This document shows positions 1 through 8,705 of a stretch of DNA of 45,315 nucleotides, in pieces. Position numbers and translations under genes: made by a program. The stretch lies in contig NZ_NPDR01000013.1 in assembly GCF_002811765.1 (NCBI RefSeq), positions 1 to 45,315 of the forward strand, read 5' to 3'. The notes below the pieces were generated by a model, which was given only the letters and a program-made list of their open reading frames with translations, did not search any database and was not told where the DNA came from. Origin of the DNA: Leptospira saintgironsiae. GTDB lineage: Bacteria > Spirochaetota > Leptospiria > Leptospirales > Leptospiraceae. The first letter of the stretch is position 1, and every line of letters starts with the position of its first letter.

Positions 1-63
1 TTCCTCATAACCTTACTGAACATTCTCAAATTAGTACGCGACAGCGATCGCAGCGGAAATCCG

Positions 64-89
64 GCAATGCACCATTTATGGTGCTTTGC
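64..89. repeat. Imperfect hairpin upstream of the first gene
   Basis: GCAA-T-GCACCAT, a TT loop, then ATGGTGC-T-TTGC: a 7-bp perfect inner stem extended by 4 bp beyond one T-T mismatch. No T-run follows on the plus strand, so a terminator is unlikely in that direction. It may be the end of a structure belonging to an upstream gene outside the window. The surrounding 1-180 stretch is richer in GC than the coding DNA and holds no other recognisable gene. Confidence 0.4.
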
Positions 90-180
90 TGATTGGAGCG
101 TAGAGCGCGGCCGTCGCCCAATCCTTTTCGTGGAACCTCCATACTAACCAAGGTCTCATGAAGAACAAGAGAGCTTACCT

Positions 181-660
181 ATGAAACTCAAAAAAGAATT
201 CGTTACACCTTATTTAGTTTTTATATTCCTTATCGTCGGGGCCACAGGTGTCTTGATGTTCTTTCATCTCTTGGATGATTATACAAAAGTTGTTCATGAG
301 TTTTTGGGTATATGTTTTGTTTTGTTTGCGATCTTTCATATACGAATGAATTGGAGCAGCATCAAAAATTACGCAAAGAAGAAACAACTTCTTCTTCCGA
401 GTATTGCAATCCTTATCATTTCAATCGCGTTTATCGTTGGTGGAAAAATGCATGGGAATCTAGAGCATGATATTTTGGAGAAAGTATTAAGATCTCCTGT
501 TTCAGATTCTTTTAAATTGCTGAACGGAGACTATCAGCAAGCCGAAGAAATTCTAAAAAAGAATAATGTAATCATAGATGATCCTTCTAAGTCTTTAGAA
601 GAGATCAGTATCCAAAATAAAAAGTCTCCAGAAGAAATTGTAGAATTGATTTTGAAGTGA
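181..660 (+). CDS. DUF4405 family membrane protein
   Basis: A 159-residue protein with three predicted membrane segments at about residues 9-29, 38-56 and 72-90, and a soluble C-terminal tail of about 65 residues. Histidines at 29, 39 and 53 lie in or beside the first two helices. That is the pattern of the DUF4405 family, which resembles the membrane cytochrome b fold of formate dehydrogenase gamma subunits; haem binding is therefore possible but unproven. The tail (about 95-159) is charged and helical with no motif I recognise. The ATG has only a weak AGAG ribosome site. The gene ends in a GTGA overlap with the amidohydrolase gene downstream, which suggests co-transcription and translational coupling. 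Family assignment is fairly sure, role is not. Confidence 0.75.
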   Translation: MKLKKEFVTPYLVFIFLIVGATGVLMFFHLLDDYTKVVHEFLGICFVLFAIFHIRMNWSSIKNYAKKKQLLLPSIAILIISIAFIVGGKMHGNLEHDILEKVLRSPVSDSFKLLNGDYQQAEEILKKNNVIIDDPSKSLEEISIQNKKSPEEIVELILK

Positions 661-2000
661 TCAGAGATATGAACTGGAATAGCTGGATTAAAACTTATAA
701 AAAGCCAAAGCACTACGTTCTAAAAACATTTACAGTCGCTGTAATAATAATAGCCGCTGCTTGCTTTTTGATTGAATGCAAAAAATCTGCCATCTCTGAA
801 GACCAAACAATCGCGATCATCAATGCAAATATCTTTGATGGAGAAAATCTGATTAAAGATCGCACGTTGGTAATTAAGGGGAATCGTATTCATTCAATCG
901 GCGGAGAAATTCCAGCAGGTGCGAGGATTGTAGATGCTGAAGGTAGCATGTTAATGCCGGGTCTGATGGATTCTCATGTTCATACGGATATAGATGGTTT
1001 ACATGATGCACTTTTGTTCGGAGTGACTACAGAATTAGAGATGACCGGTCAATGGATGTTTTGGGAACGTTGGCAGCTTGCAAATCGAAATGATATTGCG
1101 GACATGCGTTCTGCAGGTATGGGAATCACTCCTCCTGGTGGACATCCAACTCAATACATGCAATTAAGTAGTAACTGGTTCTTAAAAACATTTTATCGTT
1201 ATCCATTTGTTTCTACTCCGGAAGAAGCAATTAAGTTCGTGGATAAACAAGTAGAAGGAGGTTCCGACTTCATTAAGATCATTATAGAAGACGGAGACAC
1301 AGTCGGAACACCAGGACTTCCTGTAATTGATGATGCTACTCTAATTGCTTCCGTGAAAGCTTCTCATCGTCGCGGAAAGATGGCAATCGCTCATGTTACT
1401 TCTATTGCAGGAGGGCGAAGAGCAATTTCTGCAGGAGTAGATGGACTTGCTCATATGTTCTTTGATGAGAAACCTGATAACGATCTGATTGCTGAGATTC
1501 GATCTTCTGGCGCTTTTATAGTACCAACATTAACTACACTCTCTACAGCATTCGGAAATAGTCCTCGCACATTAGTCTCAGATAAACGTGTTAGTTCCAA
1601 ACTGAGCAAAGAATGGTTAGAAGCTCTTTCCAAAAGTATGAATGTTTATCCTAAGGGGAAATTAGAAGATTCTTTCGAAAGTGTAATGGCTCTTCATAAA
1701 TCTGGCGTGGATATATTAGCAGGAAGTGATGTATCAGAGCCTATCGCAGATCTTGGAGGACTTGCTCATGGTGCAAGCCTTCATCATGAATTACAATTAT
1801 TGGTAGAGGCAGGATTCAAACCTATAGAAGCATTACGTGCTGCAACTTCTGTCCCTGCGAGAAGGTTTAGCCTAAACGATCGTGGTAGGATTTTTCCAGG
1901 TGCCAGGGCTGACTTACTATTGATTGATGGAAATCCACTTCAGAATATTTCAGAGACTTTATCTATTCGAAATGTTTGGCGCGCCGGTATTCAGCAGTAA
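657..2000 (+). CDS. Amidohydrolase family protein (imidazolonepropionase-like)
   Basis: A metal-dependent hydrolase of the amidohydrolase superfamily. The HVH metal motif is at residues 107-109 after the usual small N-terminal beta domain. A FIKI segment could supply the bridging carboxylated lysine. HVTS and GLAHMF segments supply further metal histidines, and GSDVSEP supplies the catalytic aspartate near residue 360. The C-terminal GARADLLLIDGNPL is typical of the family. Residues 21-41 form a hydrophobic segment ending LIEC, a possible lipobox, so the enzyme may be a lipoprotein or membrane anchored. The GTG at 657 overlaps the stop of the preceding gene; an ATG at 669 is an equally plausible start. 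The substrate cannot be told from sequence: family members act on cyclic amides, dipeptides or organophosphates. Confidence 0.85.
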   Translation: MIRDMNWNSWIKTYKKPKHYVLKTFTVAVIIIAAACFLIECKKSAISEDQTIAIINANIFDGENLIKDRTLVIKGNRIHSIGGEIPAGARIVDAEGSMLMPGLMDSHVHTDIDGLHDALLFGVTTELEMTGQWMFWERWQLANRNDIADMRSAGMGITPPGGHPTQYMQLSSNWFLKTFYRYPFVSTPEEAIKFVDKQVEGGSDFIKIIIEDGDTVGTPGLPVIDDATLIASVKASHRRGKMAIAHVTSIAGGRRAISAGVDGLAHMFFDEKPDNDLIAEIRSSGAFIVPTLTTLSTAFGNSPRTLVSDKRVSSKLSKEWLEALSKSMNVYPKGKLEDSFESVMALHKSGVDILAGSDVSEPIADLGGLAHGASLHHELQLLVEAGFKPIEALRAATSVPARRFSLNDRGRIFPGARADLLLIDGNPLQNISETLSIRNVWRAGIQQ

Positions 2001-2003
2001 GTC

Positions 2004-2027
2004 GGAGTAATTCTTAGTTCTTACTCC
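2004..2027. terminator. Small hairpin between convergent genes
   Basis: GGAGTAA and TTACTCC form a 7-bp stem around a 10-base loop, just after the amidohydrolase stop and overlapping the stop of the opposing gene. No strong T-run follows in either direction, so it is at best a weak shared terminator. Confidence 0.35.
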
Positions 2028-3606
2028 AAACCACATAAGAAGGTTTTACTGAAACCACAAAGTATTTGTCCTTGATTCGTATCTCTGCGTAAGCTCGATT
2101 TAGAATTTTACGATATACTATAAATTCCAGATTCCAAGGACCCGGCTCAGAAGAAGGACCCAAAACTTTTGGTTGCGTGGACTCCGCGTTCGATTCGGAT
2201 TCCGATCCGTTTTTCCAGATCCATTTTACGGAAAGTGGAAGATAAGCAGGATCAGCAAATGCAAAACTTGCCTCTTCCTCTTCTTCTGCTACTATAGAAA
2301 GTAATGTTTCCAAACTTCCTGGAGAAACTTCTTTGCAGAATTGAGGTTGTATAGAAGGAGTTCCGAAGAATGGCCTACGTATTACCTTACATAAATATTT
2401 TGCTCTGTCTGGAACTACAAGATCCGCTTCTTTATCTCGAGCATCCCAGAAAGGAAATTTATTTCTGCTCTCTGGAGGAATAAGTTTATTCAGAATGTCT
2501 GCTGATTCTGAATCTTCTTCAGAGTCGTCGTCTTTATCAGAAGTTTTAGAACCGACTTGTTTTACGAACAGATCGATTGCTTCTCTGCCACCGCCTTCGA
2601 GCGCATAAGCAAATACCGGGTCTGGATTTTCCCTCATTAGGATTTTGAGAGCAGGTAAATAGGTTTGGATCCAGTCCCAATTGCCTGACTGACAGATCTT
2701 CTTCATTAATATTTCGGATTCATCACCTGCATTGAATGAATCTCCTATCATAGCACAGGCTTCTTTTTTTCTGTCCATGATCAGTAGATTTTTTGCAGTT
2801 TCCCATTTTCCTCTTTTGGAAGAAGCATAAGTACCGCTTGTCAAAAAATATCTGGTACTGGATTCAAATTTTCCGCTATGTCTGAGAAACTTTGCATATA
2901 AAAATAAAAGGTCTGATTTGGATTCATTGCTTAAGTCTTTGAATCTTCCAGAAAGGAATACTCTTTTGTATGGAGTTCCTTTTCCAGACTGTATAGAAGA
3001 TCCCACCCAAAGTGGAAGTGCCTCATCTTTTGTAAGAACATCTTTGGAGAATAGATAAAAGAATATATTATCCCATCCTTCAAAATCTCTTTGTTTCATT
3101 TTGAGTGAATAACAAAGACGGATCAATGAATGATTTTCTTTTTTGGATAATACTCTATAAGGATCTGGAGGTGTTGGTTGGATCAGCTCTCCTGTTTCTG
3201 GATGAACTGTTGGCTCAGGTGGGATCCAAACTGGAGTTTCCTTAGAACAAGAATTTATAACAGCTAATAATGAGAATGGTGTAACGCCCAATCCATCTGA
3301 AAGTGTCTTTACTAAAGAAGACCATTCTCCTTTTTTATTTTTTAAACTTCCAGCTCTGGTTTGGTATTGGATGGCAGGAAGATATTTATTAAATTTTTCG
3401 TATAAAAAGTAAAGCCTGGAAGATGCAGTTTTTTTAAAGTCTCCTGTGCCTGAAGATCGAACTACTTCCTCGTATAATGGGATTGCAAATACAGGAGAAA
3501 GTTTCTCCAACTCGTAAGCTTCTTCATAAGAAACCGCAAAGCTCAAACTAGGAAAAAGTGAAAATGCCAGAAAGAAAAGAACCGCATTCTTTCTTTTAGA
3601 AAACAT
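2014..3606 (-). CDS. Secreted repeat-type protein of unknown function
   Basis: A 530-residue protein with a clear signal peptide (positive residues, a hydrophobic run, then SLSFA at about residue 24). The N-terminal region reads like helical repeats of the TPR/SEL1 kind (paired helices rich in Tyr, Leu and Lys), but I cannot define exact repeat units. An acidic stretch of Asp, Glu and Ser lies near residue 365. I recognise no catalytic motif. Its start overlaps the end of the penicillin-binding protein gene by 11 bases on the same strand, so the two form an operon. A periplasmic role connected with the cell wall is a reasonable guess from this context only. Confidence 0.75.
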   Translation of the reverse strand: MFSKRKNAVLFFLAFSLFPSLSFAVSYEEAYELEKLSPVFAIPLYEEVVRSSGTGDFKKTASSRLYFLYEKFNKYLPAIQYQTRAGSLKNKKGEWSSLVKTLSDGLGVTPFSLLAVINSCSKETPVWIPPEPTVHPETGELIQPTPPDPYRVLSKKENHSLIRLCYSLKMKQRDFEGWDNIFFYLFSKDVLTKDEALPLWVGSSIQSGKGTPYKRVFLSGRFKDLSNESKSDLLFLYAKFLRHSGKFESSTRYFLTSGTYASSKRGKWETAKNLLIMDRKKEACAMIGDSFNAGDESEILMKKICQSGNWDWIQTYLPALKILMRENPDPVFAYALEGGGREAIDLFVKQVGSKTSDKDDDSEEDSESADILNKLIPPESRNKFPFWDARDKEADLVVPDRAKYLCKVIRRPFFGTPSIQPQFCKEVSPGSLETLLSIVAEEEEEASFAFADPAYLPLSVKWIWKNGSESESNAESTQPKVLGPSSEPGPWNLEFIVYRKILNRAYAEIRIKDKYFVVSVKPSYVVWSKN

Positions 3607-6280
3607 TCTTCAAAAGCTCCTGTTTTGCGTCCGACTTATGGGTCAGAGGACAGGTTTCCGCAGGAAGATGAGAAGGATGGAATAATTCACCGATCTTTTT
3701 AGGACAATCAGGCCCAGGAAGTTTTCCAGATTCAGGACAGATCTCCATAGTCACAGCTCTTTGGGAGTATGAGTATTTTCTTCTTTCTTCCTTATCTCCA
3801 GATTCTGCAGAATCAAATAGTTTAGCGATTGTTCCCCATAAAGGAGCCGCAATTGTTCCGCCTAACGCAGAATTTCCCATTCCAAATCCTGGAGAATCAT
3901 AACCTAACCAAACTGCCATGGAAATCCCAGGTCTAACTCCTACGAACCAAGCATCTCTATGTTCGTTTGTAGTCCCTGTTTTTCCAGCGACTTCTCCCCT
4001 ATAGCCTGTGTTTCTAACACCTGCATGATTTGCACTTCCATGTAGTAGATCCACCATGATCTCAGCAGTAGGTGGCGTGATCGCCTTTCTGGTCTGAGGC
4101 CATTTCAAATTAAATTCGTCCTGGTCCTTTCTTTGGTAGACTACGTTACCCGCTCTATCTACTACTTTTTCGATCAAATGAGGTCGTACTATATTTCCGT
4201 CATTTGCAAATGCAGAATATGCAGAAGCCATTTCTAAAGGAGAAAGTTCTAAGGAACCTAATGCCAAAGAAAGATCTCGTCTGAATCTACTTTTTAGGAC
4301 TTTCTCTTCCGGAAAGAAAAATCTTTCGAATGCTGTAGAGATCTCGCCTAATCCTAGTTTCTCGGCGATCTGGACCGCTGCTGTGTTTTTGGATTTTGCA
4401 AGCGCAACTCTAAGAGAAATATCTCCGTCGTATTGGTTTCCTATATTCTCAGGCATCCAATTCGAAACTGAGTTTTTATATATCAAAGGTGCATCTAAGA
4501 TATGTGTAGCAGGATTTGCAATCCCAGAATCAATCGCTTCTGAATACAGGATCGGTTTGATCGTAGATCCTGTTTGTCTAAACATCCCTGTCGCTCTCGG
4601 AAATTGGTTATCCGATTTGAATTCTGTTCCCCCATGTAAAAGAAGAACATCTCCAGTTTGAGGATCCACTGCTACTACTGCAGCCTGAAGTCCACTATCT
4701 CCTCCAGTTACAAATCGATCCGTATCTATGAATAATTCCAATGCAGGAGAAAGATCCGCGACTAAATTTCGGAAAGGAGTTACATCCGCATTTTTACCGT
4801 TCTCTGTGAGACGGTTTCGTCTAACCTGTCCACTTTTTAGAAGATTTTCCACATGTGTTTTGACCACCTTCTGCAATTCAGCCTGAACTGGTTGAGAAAT
4901 TGTGGTATAAACTGAAAATCCTCCGCTTTCATAAATATTCGTATCAGGATACATTGTTTGGAGAAATTTTCGGACATGTTCAGTCACATAAGGAGAATCA
5001 TCCTTACGATTTCCGTAAACTGTCTCTCCAGGAGAGCGAGTATTGAATGTTTGGTAGATGTCCTGGATCGCGGGTCTAAGATCTTCTTTTAATGCACCAT
5101 CATTTTCGAGAGATCGGAGGATCGCCTCTACCCTCCCAGAAGATAGATCAGGATTTTTTAATGGAGAAAAACGATTAGGAGCAGATGCCAAAGAAGCAAG
5201 AACGATCATCTCTGATACATTTAAATCTTTCGGCTTTTTCCCAAAATAAAACTCAGAAGCACTTGCAAACCCGAAGGCGCCATGACCCAAATACACATTA
5301 TTCATATAATGTAATAGGATCTTTTCTTTATCTAAAGAGGATTCAAGTGCATAGGCTAATTGGGCTTCTTTCAACTTTCTGCCCAAACTTTTTTCACGAT
5401 CGTTCAGAAGGATACGAGCCAACTGTTGAGTGATTGTAGAAGCGCCTTGTTTAAATCTAAAACTGATTATATTTACAAAAAATGCACGCAACACAGAAGA
5501 ATAATGAATTCCACCATGTGAGAAAAAGCTACGGTCCTCTACAAGAAGTACCATTCTTTTTAAATTTTCAGGATAAGCTTCCCACTCTAAGTTACTGGTT
5601 TTTTTACCGAAAATTTCGGAAACTTTTCTCCCGTCTCTATCATAAATGACAGTCGGTTGATGAATATAAAAAATACTTAATAGACCAGGGACTTCTGCTT
5701 CTCTTTGAATAACTCCCATCCAGAAAAAGATCAGGAAGACTAATGCTAAAGGTAATGGGATCAGAACGAGCCAGATATTCGGGCGGAATTTAGGAAATTG
5801 GAATCTTCTTCCCTTTTCTAATAATCTTTCCGACAAAGTTTTTATCGGGCGATGAAAAGCAGTGGGAGACGACTCAGTTTCAGTTCTTACCTTTTGGAAC
5901 CAAGGACGATCTTCAGAAGTATTTTTAGACCGGGACTCTTTCCAATTCTCCCATTTAGATTGAATACCTTCTAGAAAGTTTGCGATTGGAGATTCTTTAG
6001 GGACTTCTTTTTTAACAGGACGAATAACAGGTCTTTCTCTTTCCTGATATGTTGGAGTTCCAACAGGTAGTGCCGGCATCTCCTCTTTGGGAGATGGTTT
6101 TTCTTCTATAGTTTCAATGGGAGAAGATACGTATTTGACTAATGCCTTCTGGCCACAACGATAACAAGTGAGCTTAAAAACAGTGCCGGTAGGAACTCCT
6201 TCAGGCAGCCTGGAAATGGTTCCGCAAGAAAGGCATTCAAACTTGGATTCTGTAAGAGTGCGGACCTTAGTTTCCAACAT
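3596..6280 (-). CDS. Class A penicillin-binding protein (PBP1A type) with N-terminal zinc ribbon
   Basis: A bifunctional peptidoglycan synthase of 894 residues. Residues 16-42 hold two CxxC pairs (C16/C19 and C39/C42), a zinc-ribbon pattern. A Pro/Lys/Glu-rich linker of about 110 residues follows, then one membrane helix at about 168-190. The GT51 glycosyltransferase domain has the catalytic EDRSFFSH motif (Glu248) and the [12 protein letters not shown] motif. The transpeptidase domain has the serine motif STIK (S572-K575), SKN (630-632) and KTGT (767-770), so both activities look intact. The domains after the membrane helix act in the periplasm and the ribbon stays in the cytoplasm. The zinc ribbon is an unusual addition to this family. 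Transcribed with the secreted repeat-type protein downstream (11-base overlap). Confidence 0.93.
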   Translation of the reverse strand: MLETKVRTLTESKFECLSCGTISRLPEGVPTGTVFKLTCYRCGQKALVKYVSSPIETIEEKPSPKEEMPALPVGTPTYQERERPVIRPVKKEVPKESPIANFLEGIQSKWENWKESRSKNTSEDRPWFQKVRTETESSPTAFHRPIKTLSERLLEKGRRFQFPKFRPNIWLVLIPLPLALVFLIFFWMGVIQREAEVPGLLSIFYIHQPTVIYDRDGRKVSEIFGKKTSNLEWEAYPENLKRMVLLVEDRSFFSHGGIHYSSVLRAFFVNIISFRFKQGASTITQQLARILLNDREKSLGRKLKEAQLAYALESSLDKEKILLHYMNNVYLGHGAFGFASASEFYFGKKPKDLNVSEMIVLASLASAPNRFSPLKNPDLSSGRVEAILRSLENDGALKEDLRPAIQDIYQTFNTRSPGETVYGNRKDDSPYVTEHVRKFLQTMYPDTNIYESGGFSVYTTISQPVQAELQKVVKTHVENLLKSGQVRRNRLTENGKNADVTPFRNLVADLSPALELFIDTDRFVTGGDSGLQAAVVAVDPQTGDVLLLHGGTEFKSDNQFPRATGMFRQTGSTIKPILYSEAIDSGIANPATHILDAPLIYKNSVSNWMPENIGNQYDGDISLRVALAKSKNTAAVQIAEKLGLGEISTAFERFFFPEEKVLKSRFRRDLSLALGSLELSPLEMASAYSAFANDGNIVRPHLIEKVVDRAGNVVYQRKDQDEFNLKWPQTRKAITPPTAEIMVDLLHGSANHAGVRNTGYRGEVAGKTGTTNEHRDAWFVGVRPGISMAVWLGYDSPGFGMGNSALGGTIAAPLWGTIAKLFDSAESGDKEERRKYSYSQRAVTMEICPESGKLPGPDCPKKIGELFHPSHLPAETCPLTHKSDAKQELLKNVF
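6050..6065. repeat. 16-base palindrome inside the PBP gene
   Basis: TGTTGGAGTTCCAACA on the plus strand: 7-base inverted arms around a 2-base centre. It lies in the coding sequence for the disordered linker of the penicillin-binding protein, encoding the VGTPT region near residues 73-77 on the minus strand. The same element occurs in intergenic DNA at 8001, 8032, 43884 and 44015. Confidence 0.7.
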
Positions 6281-6327
6281 CTCTATTAATGTCGGAGAGA
6301 TCCGCTAACCCTACAAGCAAGAAAGTG

Positions 6328-7185
6328 TTACGGCACCGGTTTTCTTTCGGTGATTACCAGGAAATCTGCCAATTTCCAATCTTCTTCTTGAAAACTTTTG
6401 CCTTCTTCTGATGGAAAAATACTGACCGTCAAAACATTCAGTCCCATCTGTTTCAGCCTATATGTCAGCCCTAAACTTCGATCAGAATGAAATCTTCCGT
6501 TCACATGTATAATCTTTCTCTTTAATAAAAAGTACGCCTCAGCAATTGAGTCCGCCATAGAAGCATCCCAAACATATTGTGCATCTATAAACTTTTGTTT
6601 ATCTGGAGAAAATCCCGTAGGAGAATGTTCTGCGATCATTGCAGACAAAAGTTCTTCGTATTCCTTTTGCCTGAATAAATTATAAGTATATCTAGGTGGA
6701 AGAAAAGGAGATCTGATCTTATATAAAGAATCTAATCCTTGGTGAGATACAAGGTTTACATATTTTCTGGGAGCGTTAGCCGCAAGCACAGGAAGATTTT
6801 TTTCTTTTGCAAAAGAAACCATTGGATGATAATCCGTTTGGTAATTCGGCCAAAATTTTCCAGAGTTCAAAAAACCTCTTTCGGTAATCTCTCCCTTACA
6901 ATATTCATCCACTGATCTTTGCTGATCCTTCTCCAACATCTCCAAGGAAAGAAGTGTAGAATATGTCGAGGCAATTTTTTTGAAAGCCTCCAATTTCCAA
7001 GCATGCCCCACCTTATCATTATGTTCTTCTCCGAAAATAATAACATCTGCATCTTTCGCCTTTTCTATGATAGACGAAAGGTCTACCTTGGATTTACTTT
7101 TTGAATCGTAAACTTCAGGATTAAAAGTTTGTGAGAATAGGAAAGATGGGAAAAGAAGAAGGAAGCAAAAAATACGAACCAGCAT
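6328..7185 (-). CDS. ChaN family (haem-binding/Tiki-like) protein
   Basis: About 285 residues. The protein begins with a signal peptide (MLVRIFCFLLL to SFLFS). The conserved GEEHND segment, a SLEM segment and the AANAPRKYV segment match the ChaN family, whose founding members are lipoproteins that bind haem and whose fold is shared with Tiki/TraB-type proteins. A conserved histidine near the C terminus sits in HVNGRFHSD. No cysteine lipobox is present here, so it is probably a periplasmic protein. The ATG at 7185 is preferred over a TTG at 7206, because it leaves a compact signal peptide; neither has a strong ribosome site. Divergent from the dienelactone hydrolase gene. Role in iron or haem handling is inferred from the family. 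Confidence 0.8.
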   Translation of the reverse strand: MLVRIFCFLLLFPSFLFSQTFNPEVYDSKSKSKVDLSSIIEKAKDADVIIFGEEHNDKVGHAWKLEAFKKIASTYSTLLSLEMLEKDQQRSVDEYCKGEITERGFLNSGKFWPNYQTDYHPMVSFAKEKNLPVLAANAPRKYVNLVSHQGLDSLYKIRSPFLPPRYTYNLFRQKEYEELLSAMIAEHSPTGFSPDKQKFIDAQYVWDASMADSIAEAYFLLKRKIIHVNGRFHSDRSLGLTYRLKQMGLNVLTVSIFPSEEGKSFQEEDWKLADFLVITERKPVP

Positions 7186-7306
7186 GAAACTTAGTTTGGA
7201 AATCAAAAGAAAAAAGAAAAGAACTTAAATAAGTATAGAAGCTTGTAAATCGATCGACAAGGATCCGAATCAACAGATCATTCTACCTGCTTTTGAAGAG
7301 GTGAAA

Positions 7307-8005
7307 ATGAATACGGAAACTATTATTATCAAAACCGCTCATGGTGAAATGCAAACTTTTGTGGCTTATCCGGATTCTTTTCCTTCTCCCTGTATTTTAG
7401 TATTACAAGAAGCTTTTGGAGTAAACGATCATATCAAAGATATTGCAGTTCGATTTACCAAAGAAGGTTATCTTGCTGTTGCTCCGGAACTTTATTATAG
7501 AACTGCTCCTCCAGGATTTGCCGGAAGTTACGAAGACTTCATGGCATTAAAGCCTCATTTCAGTCAATTGACTCCTGAAAATTTACAATCGGATCTAAAT
7601 GCAGTTTTAGATTGGATCAAAACAAATCCCAAAAGTATTCCAGATAGAATTGCAAGTATTGGTTATTGTTTGGGTGGATGGGTTTCCTTTTTCGCAAACT
7701 CACTTTATACTTTCAAGGCAGCAATTTCGTATTACGGATCCAGAATAGTCCAAACTTCGGAAGAATATTCTCCCAAACAAAACGCACCTTTACTTTTGGT
7801 TTGGGCGGGAAAGGATAGAAGTGTAAAACAAACTCATATAGCCGCGATCTCAGAATTACTAAAAAGTTCGGGGAAAAATTACGTGGAGTTAGTCTTTTCA
7901 GAAGCAGAGCATGGGTTCTTCTGCGATGCGAGAGCGGCGTATCATAAAACTTCTGCCGCTCAGGCCTGGGCGATCACATTAGCTTTTTTGAAAGAACATT
8001 TGTAG
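7307..8005 (+). CDS. Dienelactone hydrolase family protein
   Basis: A cytoplasmic alpha/beta hydrolase of about 232 residues with no signal peptide. The QEAFGVNDHIK segment, the nucleophile elbow GYCLGG with cysteine in place of serine, and the late EAEHGFFCD segment give the Cys-Asp-His triad and the accessory glutamate of dienelactone hydrolases. These enzymes open lactone rings of muconate-type intermediates, but many bacterial relatives have unknown substrates. The ATG at 7307 is favoured over the GTG at 7301 because GAGG lies about five bases upstream of it. The stop codon falls inside a 16-base palindromic element (8001-8016). Confidence 0.88.
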   Translation: MNTETIIIKTAHGEMQTFVAYPDSFPSPCILVLQEAFGVNDHIKDIAVRFTKEGYLAVAPELYYRTAPPGFAGSYEDFMALKPHFSQLTPENLQSDLNAVLDWIKTNPKSIPDRIASIGYCLGGWVSFFANSLYTFKAAISYYGSRIVQTSEEYSPKQNAPLLLVWAGKDRSVKQTHIAAISELLKSSGKNYVELVFSEAEHGFFCDARAAYHKTSAAQAWAITLAFLKEHL

Positions 8006-8016
8006 GAACTCCTACA
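8001..8016. repeat. 16-base palindrome overlapping a stop codon
   Basis: TGTAGGAACTCCTACA, 7-base arms around AC. It contains the TAG stop of the dienelactone hydrolase gene and lies between two convergent genes. Its T-poor flank argues against a classical terminator. Confidence 0.75.
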
Positions 8017-8031
8017 TTATTCAAACTGTAA

Positions 8032-8047
8032 TGTTGGAACTCCAACA
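8032..8047. repeat. Second 16-base palindrome
   Basis: TGTTGGAACTCCAACA, the same design as the element at 8001 with TTGG replacing TAGG. Both arms changed together, so pairing is kept. It lies 15 bases after the first copy, between convergent genes. Confidence 0.75.
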
Positions 8048-8069
8048 TCGCACATAAAAATAAAATTTA

Positions 8070-8615
8070 CTACTTCAGTACCTTCTCAATTTGATCTGTG
8101 ACTTCTTTACTGTCCGGTTCAGTTCCAGAACGAAATCTCGCCACAATCTTACCCGCAGGAGAGATCAGAAATTTTTCGAAATTCCATTTTACATCGCCTG
8201 GATCCGGAGAAGAAGAAGTTAAATAAGTATAAAGAGGATGCTGATCTTCTCCCTTGACTGAGATCTTGGACATCATATCGAAGGTTGCACCTTTTTTCAC
8301 TCTGCAGAATTGTTCTATCTCTGCATCACTACCAGGTTCTTGGGAGAGAAAATTATTCGCAGGAAAACCTACGATCTCGAAACCCTTCTCTTTATATTTT
8401 TTATATACCTTTTCCAAGTTTTCATATTGGTAGGTATACCCACATTTAGAAGCAACGTTTACTATAAGTAGAGTTTTGCCTTTATATTTAGAAAGTGTAA
8501 CATCCTTTCCTTTGATATCCTTTACTGTAAAATCATACACAGCCTTAGGAGCTGCAAATAAAGAAGAGGAAACAATCAATAAGGAAAGAAAGATCAAAAC
8601 AGATTTGAGAGCCAT
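8070..8615 (-). CDS. Glutathione peroxidase family protein, exported
   Basis: A thiol peroxidase of about 181 residues that would reduce hydrogen peroxide or lipid peroxides. The active-site cysteine lies in NVASKCGYT, the FPANNF segment supplies the conserved residues after it, and KWNFEKFL supplies the conserved tryptophan and asparagine. It is the cysteine, not selenocysteine, type. An N-terminal signal peptide ends near SSLFA, so it acts in the periplasm, and thioredoxin-like partners are likelier than glutathione. The ATG at 8615 is chosen over one at 8651 because the longer form would place a strong hairpin (8633-8664) inside the coding region and extend the signal peptide unusually. 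Confidence 0.92.
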   Translation of the reverse strand: MALKSVLIFLSLLIVSSSLFAAPKAVYDFTVKDIKGKDVTLSKYKGKTLLIVNVASKCGYTYQYENLEKVYKKYKEKGFEIVGFPANNFLSQEPGSDAEIEQFCRVKKGATFDMMSKISVKGEDQHPLYTYLTSSSPDPGDVKWNFEKFLISPAGKIVARFRSGTEPDSKEVTDQIEKVLK

Positions 8616-8632
8616 AGTGGAATCATATACGA

Positions 8633-8664
8633 ATCCCGGAAACAGGTCCATCCGTTTCCGGGAT
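8633..8664 (-). terminator. Strong hairpin between ceramidase and peroxidase genes
   Basis: ATCCCGGAAAC pairs with GTTTCCGGGAT, an 11-bp perfect stem with a 10-base loop. It lies after the ceramidase-family gene and just before the peroxidase start on the same strand. No T-run follows on the minus strand, so it may be a Rho-assisted terminator, a processing site or an operator. Confidence 0.5.
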
Positions 8665-8705
8665 ATTCTTTAGGTCTTAAACCGGTTTTTTAAGAGAAGA
8701 TCGTT

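Noticed and set aside
8476..8673. Short plus-strand frame over the peroxidase start
   Set aside because: It is antisense to a well-supported gene and its translation shows no family features.
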